DNA of 64,000 bases, from contig JAPTHN010000010.1 in assembly GCA_026936325.1 (NCBI GenBank), positions 45,885,414 through 45,949,413 on the forward strand. Direction: 5' to 3'. The notes beneath the pieces were generated by a model. It searched no databases, was not told the DNA's origin, and saw only the letters and a program-made list of their open reading frames with translations. This document shows positions 23,635-34,300 of the stretch, piece after piece (position 1 is the stretch's first letter; each line of letters opens with the position of its first letter). The stretch comes from Platynereis dumerilii. Its lineage: Eukaryota; Annelida; Polychaeta; Phyllodocida; Nereididae. The position numbers and the translations under genes were made by a program.

Positions 23635-23925
23635 GAAGGCACCTTGGCAATGCCCTGAGGCCATTTCGGACTGGCGGGCCCTCGGAATGACGGGCCTTGC
23701 CACTTCTCAAGGGGGGACCCTAATATTCTGAGTGGTGGGCCCTCATAGTGATGCCCTCAGGGCACCATGAACAGGGTATGCCCTGAGGGCATTACAGTGC
23801 CCTCAGGGCACCATAATGCCCTCAGGGCATAAAAAATTCGGACTGGCGGGCCCTCGGAATGACGGGCCTTCGGACTCGCCGACCCTCGGACTGACGGGCC
23901 CTCGGACTGGCGGGCGGACACCGAA
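23635..23925. repeat. 16-bp satellite and 13-bp palindromes, inverted copy
   Basis: Units of TCGGACTGGCGGGCCC type are the reverse complement of the block at 17866-18050. They are interleaved with TGCCCTCAGGGCA and TGCCCTGAGGGCA palindromes at about 23750, 23780, 23800 and 23816. The block closes the satellite complex on the right. Confidence 0.85.
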
Positions 23926-23934
23926 AGAAGCAAC

Positions 23935-24618
23935 TAGCCCTGAGACCCTGCGTGTAGCGCAGGGGTCATGAATCACTACATAGTAAAAACTTGAGATTTC
24001 AGCATACCCTTCAGGAGGATCAGAATGGTGTCATTGTTGTGGCTCTATTGATCATTGTGATTATCTCACAATAATCTCCATGTATTTCGCTGCTGATAGC
24101 ACATCATTTCAGCCCAGAACATCCTCACATACACTGTAGACAACAGTTTAAAATTTTCTAAGCCCCATAAAAACTGTCTCCTCAAGAAAATAAAATGGCT
24201 GCTCAACAGTGATTGGTCTAAACAGAGCAGCAGCACTGTTATGATGTCATAAACACTGGTGACGTCACAATCTCTGGTGATGTCAAAGCGATTGTGTAAA
24301 CAATCATGTTGTGACATCACCATGCAGCTGTCACTCTCTCTTAGCCAATCAGAGTGCAGTTTCACTACAATGTATAAGAAAAAATCATTAAGCTCAACTT
24401 CAATGCCTTTGTATTGTAGGTATCAGTGTTCTCACAAAATTGAAAATATGTGCTATCAGCAGCAAAAATTGTCTATTTTTAATATACCAACACACAATAT
24501 CAGTAATTCATTGAAAACTGAGCTACAGCCATTCACCTAAACCCTTGTTGAAAATCTCAAGTTTTTCCAATGTAGCGACCCATGACCCACGTGCTAGCAC
24601 ACGTGGGTCCCAGGGCTA
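23935..24618. mobile_element. Mutator-like non-autonomous element, 9-bp duplication
   Basis: Ends TAGCCCTGAGACCC and CAGGGCTA belong to about 75-bp inverted arms (roughly 80 percent identical). Each arm contains its own small hairpin (GACCC...GGGTC type). AGAAGCAAC lies directly outside both ends (23926-23934 and 24619-24627), an exact 9-bp target duplication as made by Mutator-superfamily transposases. The 680-bp inside is non-coding and contains TGACGTCA at 24260 and several TGATGTCA variants. Confidence 0.85.
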
Positions 24619-24627
24619 AGAAGCAAC

Positions 24628-24750
24628 AGAGTTTCAGAAATCCTGCAGAGAGCTGCAGAACTGCAGAATTCTGTAGCTTCCAGCAGAATTTTTAAGAAAC
24701 TGCAGATTTCTGAAGACAGCTGCGGAACTGCAGAACTGCAGAGAGAAATT
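24628..24750. repeat. CTGCAGAA-rich degenerate repeat
   Basis: CTGCAGA occurs repeatedly with AATTCTGTAG and GCTTCC neighbours. The same words occur inside the fold-back at 17339-17827 (for example GCTGCAGAATTTGTG), suggesting that both edges of the satellite complex share sequence. Confidence 0.5.
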
Positions 24751-25320
24751 ATGTACATGCACTCCTCTGAAATTTTACTGGAATCAAGGTTTCTCAGCAG
24801 AAAGCACAAATCCTAGGTAATGAAGTGATATATTGAAGAGGTTTTTGGAAAAAATTTATAAAATCTGTGATTTTTGTAAATCTGTGATTTTTGTGTTTTT
24901 GTTCTCTACGTACTGAAATTTGAATGTTTGTGACTCAATGAGTATAGAACCTATGCCTATGGGCAGGAGGACTACAATGGACCTTACTAGGAAGTGCAAA
25001 GCCAAATTCACCTTCTTCCGCAGAAGTTCACTCCAAAAATGAAAGTATTTCATAATATATATGAGCAAGTGTGTGTGTGTAACATCGAACTTCAAATAAA
25101 CATCTTCAAAAAATATCTTCTCGCAGGAAATTATCACATTAAAATTATGACTCAAGTGGTGACACAAGACATCAGACCAATTTTGAAATGATATTTAATG
25201 TACAACCAATTTACACACAAGAAAAAAGAAAAAAAATCTTTATGTTTCATGAATATGGTAAACTAGAGTGAATTATGAATCTTGAATGATATGGTACACA
25301 TTTCTACAAGTATAACAAAA

Positions 25321-25346
25321 CAACAACAACAACAACAACAACAATA
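25321..25346. repeat. (CAA)n microsatellite
   Basis: Uninterrupted CAA triplets in non-coding sequence. The surrounding 24751-25379 shows no gene. Confidence 0.9.
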
Positions 25347-25381
25347 AGCTGGGTGACTAGTATGCAAATGGCAAAGATATA

Positions 25382-26273
25382 GAGTAGGTCGGGGCAAGAA
25401 GCCCGGGTTAGGTGAGAGGCCCCCCCAGGCTTATATCCAAACTTACATTTTTGGTGCGTTTATCTATTGATAGGATTGAAGCTAGAGGCGTTTTAGGTGA
25501 CGTCACAAATTTTCAGGGCAAACAGCACCAAACTATAGTATAAATTAAAGAAAGAAAAAAATGTGCATGGTTTTTGTAACTTTGACTGATTCTTTGAAAG
25601 GGGTTGTCAGAAATAACTTTGGAAATTTTTAAAAGTATAATGGATATCTGCATTGCTTCACTTTATGACTATCACATCAATATGATTTGGATCATGTTTT
25701 TTGCATTTTAGTTCAAAATATAGAGGTCAAATTAAAATATGTGGGTTTGGGGCGAGAGGCCCCACATCATAAGGGGCATGAGGCCCCCTTCACTGGGGGG
25801 TCGAAGCTGCTACAGGAACCATTAATAATGTGTACTTTACATTTAAGCTTGATAGAATAGCTAATTAAAATAGAAAAAAATTGAGTCCAAAATTGAAACA
25901 GGGCAAAAATTATTAAAAAATAAAAGTATGAACAGAAAAATTTTGAAATTCAGAAAAAGTGAATAGAATGCCTTAAAAAGGATAGAAGAACCCTAAGAAA
26001 TAACTTTTAGGCTGCATGCGCTCGCAAAAAAAATTGCCATAGGATTATAATAGGGGGGCTTCTTGCCCGATGGGTGGGGTAAGAAGGCAATTTTAATTTT
26101 TTTACAAAAATGGCCGTAACTCCTTTTTTAGAATTGGTTGACATTTGTTTCTCTAGTTATTAGTAGAGTCAAGTGATCCCTTCCTGACAGCATAAGCATT
26201 CAAATAATCGCCCTTAAAAAGTAGGTCAAATCGCACCTCGAAGTTAAGGGGGGCCACATGCCCCGACCTACTC
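25382..26273. mobile_element. TIR element with repeated GGGGC..GCCCC words
   Basis: GAGTAGGTCGGGGCA at the left and its complement TGCCCCGACCTACTC at the right end are flanked by TA on both sides, so a TA target duplication (Tc1/mariner-like) is possible. Inside, variants of GAGGCCCC, GGGGCATGAGGCCCC and CTTCTTGCCC recur near 25417, 25752, 25778, 26050 and 26250. No transposase is visible. A solo right end (GCCCCGACTTACTC) lies at about 39635-39648. Confidence 0.75.
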
Positions 26274-26493
26274 TAGGCCTATAGCTTATCTTAATTAATT
26301 TACAGTGCCAATGGCTCACTCCGAAGACCTGTGATATATGAAACAATATATATACATTCCATTGTTTTTTTTAGTTTCAAGTCTTTTTTTCCAACAAAAA
26401 TTCTCATTTTATTTGTTTAAGATACTAAAATAATTTGATTCAAACAACCAGGCATAACATCCATTACACTCAATTTCCAGATTTCCACTTGCT

Positions 26494-26673
26494 GGGCCGA
26501 TTTCACCAAAATACACTGTAGCTAAGACCAGGCTTAAGGTCAAAACTGGTCTTTGGTAATTTGCTTACTAGGAGGTGCTGCCATTTTATTACTGAAATTG
26601 ACCCTATCGTTTAATTTGGAACTACTTCAGTCCAGGTCTAAGACCTGGCTTATCTCTGTTGGTGAAATCGGCC
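26494..26673. mobile_element. Harbinger-type MITE, copy 1
   Basis: GGGCCGATTTCACCAAAATA and the complement of GGCCGATTTCACCAACAG bound 180 bp. Internal GACCAGGCTTAAGG and AGACCTGGCTTA words are inverted. The family is shared with 27603-27794 and 50766-50948, and the ends resemble the Harbinger element at 5526-6614. Confidence 0.85.
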
Positions 26674-27602
26674 TCCTGTGTTAGAGTTTTTATCTGCGAT
26701 ATGATCCCAAAACCACTGTGTGCTTCAGTTGAGTGGTCAGTTTCCTGAGGAAGAAAACAAAAGACATGCCAATTTGCCAAGCAAAGAGCGTCATTCTACA
26801 AGAGTAGCACTATATTCTTCACATTTCAATTGTGCTTCTGATATATTTTGACATTTTTGCAAGTTCTTTGTCCTCGGTGATGACACGTTATAGTACAGCT
26901 GTCATGTCACAAACAGGTCTTCGAAAGAATCTAAAACTTAACTTTCTTCCCTCCTTCCAGTCTGTCACAGTGTCACTGGTGGTCTGTCAATGTTTTCATA
27001 TCTGCAAGAAGAACCAAACCAAATTATGATCAAGAGATAATTATTGTGCATTGTGTATAGGCCCACCATCTTTGTGTGATCAATAGAATAAATGAAAGTT
27101 AAGAAAGGGTCAAAGGCAAATGCAGAACTTGTTTCATTGTCAGTTGAAACATTAAGATAGATTCGCAGTCATACATGGTTTTGCAAAGATTATCAAAACA
27201 TTTCTCAATTGCTTCAGTTGAAACAGATTTCTTTTCAATAATGAGTGTGAAGCAAGATAACAAATTAGTTGGATAGTCATAAAACTTCCAAAGACACTAC
27301 AAGAAGGAGAAAAATACATATTTTTTAGGTGATGCTCAATCTAAGGAACATCAGTTGTTAGCTAGAGTGGTTTGTTTTCTTCCTATCCATAGAATATTTG
27401 GGGCGAGTTTTCGGACATACAGTACAGTCCCAAACATGTTCCTAGATCCCTTGCCCTCAGGAAGAAGCTGTCCATATAACCTTTTGCTTTCTAAATTTGA
27501 AATGGTCTAATTCAGCTAAATAATTATGCTTAAATATAAGATTTTAGAAATAGTTTTAGAGACAGCTTTTAGAGACAGTTCAATTGATCAAGACAGATAT
27601 AT
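26674..27602. other. No gene seen
   Basis: Downstream of prominin on its strand. Some of it may belong to an extended prominin 3' UTR, but nothing in the sequence decides this. No exon was found on either strand. Confidence 0.4.
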
Positions 27603-27794
27603 GGGCCGATTTCACCAACATAGCTAAGACTAGGCTTAATAAGGTTAAAACTGGTCTTGGGTAATTTGCTTACTAGGAGGTGCTGCCGTTTTATTACTGA
27701 AACTGACCCTATAATTTAATTTGGAACTACTTAAGTCCAGTTCTAAGACTTAAAGCTGGCTTAACTCAGGAAGAAGCTGTTGGTGAAATCGGCC
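27603..27794. mobile_element. Harbinger-type MITE, copy 2, forming the prominin 3' end
   Basis: GGGCCGATTTCACCAACATA at the left and GTTGGTGAAATCGGCC at the right. It differs from its relatives by about ten extra bases (AGGAAGAAG) near 27768. On the minus strand its right end encodes the last nine prominin residues (RPISPTASS), the stop codon and, 70 bases on, an AATAAA. Confidence 0.85.
27690..27695 (-). terminator. Candidate prominin polyadenylation signal inside a MITE
   Basis: AATAAA on the minus strand, about 70 bases after the prominin stop. It is supplied by the MITE body. The same hexamer lies in the copy at 26494-26673. Use is inferred from position only. Confidence 0.4.
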
Positions 27795-28356
27795 TATCAA
27801 GATGTAAGAGAGGCTTATGAACCTGAGTTGAGTGGTTTGGTCTTGGTATGTTGTAGTGTCCATATCTTGCTGGTTCTTGAGCCATTGGGAACACCTGGAC
27901 ACCTAATCTCAGGGCACTGTTGCGTTTGTTCTTTTGCTCCTCTTCCGCATCTCTGGATGGTCTATCAGCTCGGGCGAGACTCTCATTTATAAAATTCTGG
28001 CTCCCAAAATCATCTCCGTATGACAGCCTATCGTCATCTCTTGAGCGATATGGGGGCAGATCATCGACATCCCTGTAAGCCTGGTTCTCGTGGCCATCCA
28101 ATGACGTGTATCTCACCACCGGTAAGGTCGGTTGGCTCCTCGCAGATTGATCAGCGGCTGGTAACCCAGGGTAAAGTTGAGCTACAAGGCCCCCTGGTGG
28201 ATATGCCTGCCCCCCTGGTGGAATTGCGTGGCCCCCTGGTGGATAAGATGGTGGGTAGCCATTTTGATAACCATTCCGGAGACCCTCGTCTGATATGAAT
28301 ATGGGGTTGTTCATGGGTGTCATTTCCGTTGTTTCTCCGTGATTTGTGTTGAATTG
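27766..28356 (-). CDS. Prominin exon 3: cytoplasmic tail
   Basis: It begins after TATATCCAG in phase 0 (QFNTNHGETTEM) and encodes 196 residues. It contains a proline-glycine stretch with three PPGG repeats (YPPGGHAIPPGGQAYPPGG), acidic and arginine-rich parts (DDLPPYRSRDDDRLSYGDD), then RPISPTASS and the stop. Vertebrate prominin tails are only about 50-60 residues. An earlier donor (ACTCAG|GTTCAT near 27820) could remove the final 20 or so residues by splicing to an unseen exon. The end written here is the simplest reading. Confidence 0.8.
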   Translation of the reverse strand, partial: QFNTNHGETTEMTPMNNPIFISDEGLRNGYQNGYPPSYPPGGHAIPPGGQAYPPGGLVAQLYPGLPAADQSARSQPTLPVVRYTSLDGHENQAYRDVDDLPPYRSRDDDRLSYGDDFGSQNFINESLARADRPSRDAEEEQKNKRNSALRLGVQVFPMAQEPARYGHYNIPRPNHSTQVHKPLLHLDRPISPTASS

Positions 28357-31300
28357 CTGGATATACACGAGAAAGATAGGGTTATTAAGATTTAGTTCCA
28401 TTATTAATACAGAAAATAGTAAGTCTTAGTGATCTATGGCATAGGCCCATAGGCCTATACCTACATTTGTGAGAAAGAAACTTAAATGCACCATTCAAAT
28501 GTGCTATGGCATTAATCAGTCTTACCAACTACATAATAGATATTTGCAAGATTTAAGCTCACTAAAATCTATTTTCTGGGTTAGATAAAAAAAAGTAAAG
28601 AAATAGTGCTGGCCTCAGTAGTTTGCATTGTGTTATCAAAAACCCAAGGACATTAATCTTAAGTGACTTAGTCATGTATAAATAGATGAAAATTTGAGAG
28701 TAATTTTCAGTCAATGATCAGGCTAAGCCAATTGGAAACTTTCAAACCAGTCATACCTTTTCATTTGATGCTGCTATCATCTTGGCGTAATCATCCTCAA
28801 ATCCAGCATCGCTGACTTGGTCATCATCATCTTCAGGACCAATGTAGACGCTGTAGAGATTGACCAACCTGAACATGATGAAAATGGCAGGTATATAGAG
28901 GATGAGGGTGTAGCCAATAGCAAGCCACAGTCCATTAACAGGGTAAGCCACATCGACACATGTTGAGTCTATGATAGAGACCAGGCTGTCATATGCGGGG
29001 TAGCAGCGTGAGACATTATTCCGAACACTCAGCTCTATGTAATTTGTCAGGGAGCTGAAATCAAGGTAGACGCCATCTCCTGTAGTGCCGAGGAATTTTT
29101 CTATCTCCGCGTCACCATTGTTGTTGAAGTAGTCTTCTCCTGCATCTAGCTGGTCCACTGCAACACTCAGATTAGCCTTACTGAAGATTTCAGCATTTGC
29201 GTCGAAGAGATTATTCATATTCCCGACAGGCGTTGACATTGAGGTAACAGTTTGTAAAACGTCATTGTAAGCGTCTAGAGCAGGGTCAAGACCAATAGAG
29301 AAATCATTCTCTAGTGTGGTCAGATCCTCAATGATACTACTGATGTCTTCACTGAGAATATTTTTGTCAAGCTCACTACGGTAGGCCACCACATCAGCCA
29401 AGAATACGTCATAAGCGGCTTGCGAAGCTCGCATAACCAAAGCCGCATCATTACTCAACAATGTAATATCCTCCAATTGGACATTGATATCTTTTATTTT
29501 TTCTATTTCTTCCTCTAGTGCTGTTAGGTCCAGTAGCTCAGTGATGTCTAGACCCGGTATTTGGTCAGCTCCAATAGCCGTGTAGACCGCCATATTATTA
29601 CCGCAGGAGGTGTATATAGCCGACACATTGTCAGACCCTTCTGGGAGGTATTGTGCCACGATGTCATCAACAATCGGAGTGATCGGAGAATCGTTTAGGT
29701 TAACGGCATGTCGACATACATCATTGTGAGCAATGCCGCCAGCAACAAAGATCGCCATACAGGCTATCATGAAAATCCAATAAAAGGCGAAGATGAAGAA
29801 CAAGGCTGCCTTTAGCCAGTTTCCTGCTTGTATAGTAGTGTCACATTTGTCATCAGGATCTGGCGGTGAACAGGCTATGCCTTGGATCAGTCCAATGTAT
29901 GTGAGCAAGGCAATGAGCAGAATTATGCTGCCGCAAGCAACGAAGCATCCAAAAACGATGTCCCAGACCCATCCAGGAATGTCATCTTGCAGATTGCGCA
30001 TTGATTCACTCAAATCCGTGAGATCTGCCGATACCAACCAAGAATCTAGGTCATCCATAAACTCCCCAATCTGACTGTCGATGTTATCCATTTCCATTTT
30101 CGCATCGTCTATTGACGGACCCATCTCGTTAGAAACGTCTTGTCTTGTGTTGTCTATCTCTTGTAATCCAGCAACAACATTGCCATCTACATCTCCATCG
30201 ATGAGGTTATCAGTGGCTGTACTAGCTGGCACGAAGTTGAATGAAGTGTAATCCACATTAATTGCTAGATCTTGCAATCTAGTTTCCATATTGCGACATG
30301 CCTGATCAGTACAACTGCTCAAGGAATTCAAAGCAGCCGTTTCAGCATCCTCGAGTTGAGTCTCCAAATCAGTTGTGAATGTTGTCAACTGTGTCAAATT
30401 ACTGTCACAGTCATCCAAATTGGTTTTTAATGTTGGTAAAAGAATCGTGAAGGTCCTTAATGTTGTTAATGTCTCCGTCGCTAACATTTCATTGTCTAGA
30501 ATTTGAACGGAATCATTAGGCGCATTGTCTAAGGTTTGGAAAACCGATTCCTTGGTGGCTCGGAAACTGCTCAAGCCGGTGCAGTTGATCTCTTCCACGC
30601 TGTCTGTCAGGTAGTCATTCAACTGGTCGAAGGCTTGCGCGTAGTTGTGGTAGATGCTGTTTTCTTTGCGGGCGTCAATCTTCTCCATTAGATCCGCAGT
30701 CGTGAGGATGACGCACACTCCGCCGAACATACACAACGTCATGATTACGAAGAGGGAGATGCCGCAGCACAACCTTGAGGTGCCATCTCCCTTCTTCTCC
30801 GGTCGCTGCTCCGAACCACACCCCTTACAGCAACACCGGCAGCAGCAGGTCACGAACCCTCCAATGGTCACACTCAGGATGATCACGACTCCAATGACGG
30901 CCAGGACGACGTAGCCCACCCAGTAATACAGCCATGTCTCGTAGTCATTCTCAAATGATGAAGAGATCGAATCAGGGTCTGAGAAGTCAACGCCATTCTC
31001 TTCCATATACCTGCAATGGAAAGTCACAATCTTGAACAAACAATTCATCAGAAAAAAAAATCAATAGAATTGTCTCTCTTACGTAAATTTGCATAACAAC
31101 TGTGCTTCAGACTTTTATCTCCGCCCGTTTTATTTGGGATATAACCTCTCAGCTATGTCGTATAGTGTTTTCCTTCATTCGATCCATTGCAGCAAACACC
31201 AAGCCAGCCACCCAAAATAACTTGACCATGTGACATCTAAAGTGCAACCCAAAATAAAGTAAGAAAATTTCCTGTCAGAAGTCCTCTGTTTACCTATTTT

Positions 31301-34300
31301 GCCCTCCATTCTCCTCTCCACACCAAATCTCCTTACAACTACATTTGACAACTCACACCACAACCCTATTCCATATTAAGAACTCTATTAAAACTGCTGT
31401 CAATGAAATTGGAATTAACGAAGGGGTACAATATCAAAGAAATCAAACTGAATGGGGGTGATGGAGCTTGATTTGGTGTAGGCTGGATGTGAATTAAATG
31501 TAATTTAAAAAGGTAGTTTAAAGTTGAATCCCACAGAATACAGCTACTCCACCTATTGTACTCCACAGTTCAACAAAAATACCCCAGCTGGTGGCTCCCC
31601 TGCTTGGTAAAATTGTTCATATGCACTGGAAAAACCACAGATTTTTGAAGACAGAGGTAGGCTCACTCGAAGGCTGTTGGCTCCGCCAGGAATAATGGCA
31701 CTAAACTATAAATGCGCACATTTCGGGTGGATATATAGGCCTATAATCCAAACCAACTTTCATAAAAATCGGAGAAGTAATCTTTGAGATATTGAAGTTT
31801 ATTTTAAGGGGGACTTATTTTTGTTGAACTGTTTTTCATAATTTTCTCATATTGTACACCACGTAACTCTCAAAAACACAATGGTAACCCCCCTTCAAAG
31901 ATATGTTTTTCAATAAAGGGTATGTTCAGCTTTATCCCTTTAATTTTTCTTAAATATCTCATGGATATTGTTCGAGTGATGCTGCTTTTTGTTACAAATT
32001 CCCCACGTTTTTAGTATTTTACTGTAATGACATAAGATTTTGAAAAGATCATAGTTCGAAAATTATGTTGGATAGCCCACCTTTTTTTTTTTAACGTTGG
32101 AAAGCTTTCTTTTTGAAGAACTTATTGACAAAGTTTCATGAATATCTCATGGATTTTAGATTTCCTGCCAAGTGTGGGATTCAACTTTAAAGTAAGAAAA
32201 TGTAAGAAGGGATTCAGGAGGAGCCAAAAGGTGTGAAAGGGTAAAGTAATGACTGATTCTTCCTTCCTGCTGGGGTAGTCGTACTTTATTTTGGATTGTA
32301 CTGTACCGGAAATTGTACCAGCATGCTGATGAAATAGAAGCCAATTAATCGCAACAACAACATCAATGGCTAATCTGTTTTGTCATGCGATATGTTGAAA
32401 TACGATTCTTATTAAATGCCCCATATTTGTGATTTTCAGATTTGCACTAAATTAATGAAATATTGAAACTATTTCCCTAATATTCTGCACATGATCATAT
32501 ATCAGCTTAACGCATCAGGAACAAATTTTTGGTTCATGTCATTTATCTGATTTTTATTGCGTCTTCTTTTTGTAAGTCACCAAATAACTCTAAGCTGGAT
32601 GAGCGACTTTAAACTAATGATGTAATATATTAGGGACCGTTCAGAATTTATGACTGGGGGGGGGTGGGAGTTTTGGCCGAGGGGACCACGGTGGGTCATT
32701 CCATGGAAAATAGGGAAATTTTAAGACTGATTTTGGGGGATTATCGGACATTGCCTATCGGTTTTCTTGAAACGCAGACTTTTGGTATTAACATTTTAGC
32801 TGAATATTTTGCAGATTGAAATTCAGTTTGTTAACCCATTAGCCTCTGACGACAGCTGGCAAGTTCCAAAAACTTAAAATTTATCATTTCTGTTACGATA
32901 CAATATCTGTGTGATGTACCCTGTATGTATGAACCTGCATGTTTCAATCATTTATTAAAGAAACTGTCAAGTGTCCCATATTCACTATATTTTGGTTCTC
33001 TGTGCATGACTTCAGTTTTTGCCTGTATTTGGGGTGAATGAAAATTGAAAAGTAACAGAAATGATGCTAAGTCTAGCCCCTAAAGCACTAAATCCACATT
33101 GGTATCTTATTAAAATGAGACAAAACTATCTTTACTCCAAAGCACTATTGGAACACTGTTAGACAAGCCAATTCATGTCCAGATCAGAGCGATACAAAAA
33201 GCCACACGGCGGTTTAACTAACTGTAATCGTAACATGAATGATGTTTTGTAACAGAAATGATGATATTGTAACACAAATGTTGCTAACTTGGAAAAATAG
33301 CCTTATCCTTGACTGTACAAGATTAAACTCAAATCAAATTTCATCATAATCATTACAGCGAAAGCTTAAAATGGTTCAATGCCAACTTTGCATTTTCATA
33401 CATCCTCTGTCTACATTTAAAGCACTTGACTCATTTCTTGAATATTATGCTATTGCCCTGTTGTGACCTCACCAAAATGTTCCATAAAAGGCAATTGATT
33501 ACTTTATATGGAACTTACTTTTAATCCTTAATTGTTTTTAATCTGCATCCAGTTATGTTATTTCTACGCATGGGTAATGTAGGCATGGCATCATTTCTGT
33601 TACAACATTGTCATTCCTGTTACATTTGAAGTGTAAAAAGTAACAGAAATGATGCGTAACAGAAATGATATTTTTTAATTCAAACATCAATAGCAGCATT
33701 GAAACACATAGCTTTTAAACCATCTAATCAACGGTTGATCATGACCATGTAACCCACTCAGCATATGGTTGCCCATTTGCTCAACATGTTTTATATATGC
33801 GAAACATGCGTAACAGCGATGATCCATCAAAAACCTACTCAACAACAATTATTTTTATGTCGACTGTCAGACCATTTTTGGTGATACTGATCCAAATGAA
33901 AGTCTTCTTGTGGAAAGAGCTTGCAAGTGCTGACACCTGGCGGTTATTACTTGAAGTGTAGGATCAACTGGGCTGTGCCAATTGCAACAGAAATGAAACG
34001 TAACAGAAATGATGCAAAATAAGTAGACACATTTTTGGTGAAAAATTTTAAAGTTAAATTTAGTGGTATAGCTAAATAATGCCATTTGCTGTTTCAGCTA
34101 AGCCAAAGCAATAATTGAATGAACTGACTGCCTTGTTACAGTCATTTTTGAAGACATGTATGCCATTTAAACTCCAAAATGAAAAAAAAAGACATTCATA
34201 TTGTGACAACTCAGCCAAACATCGGACAGTGCATTTTTTCCACATGCAGCTTTATTGAGAATTTGGGTTTATCATTTCATCTTGTAGGTATAAATGAGAC

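Noticed and set aside
31011-31048. Upstream extension of the prominin main frame with its own Met (MNCLFKIV...)
   Set aside because: This lies in the intron; the TTGCAG acceptor at 31011-31012 joins exon 1 in phase and gives the signal peptide.
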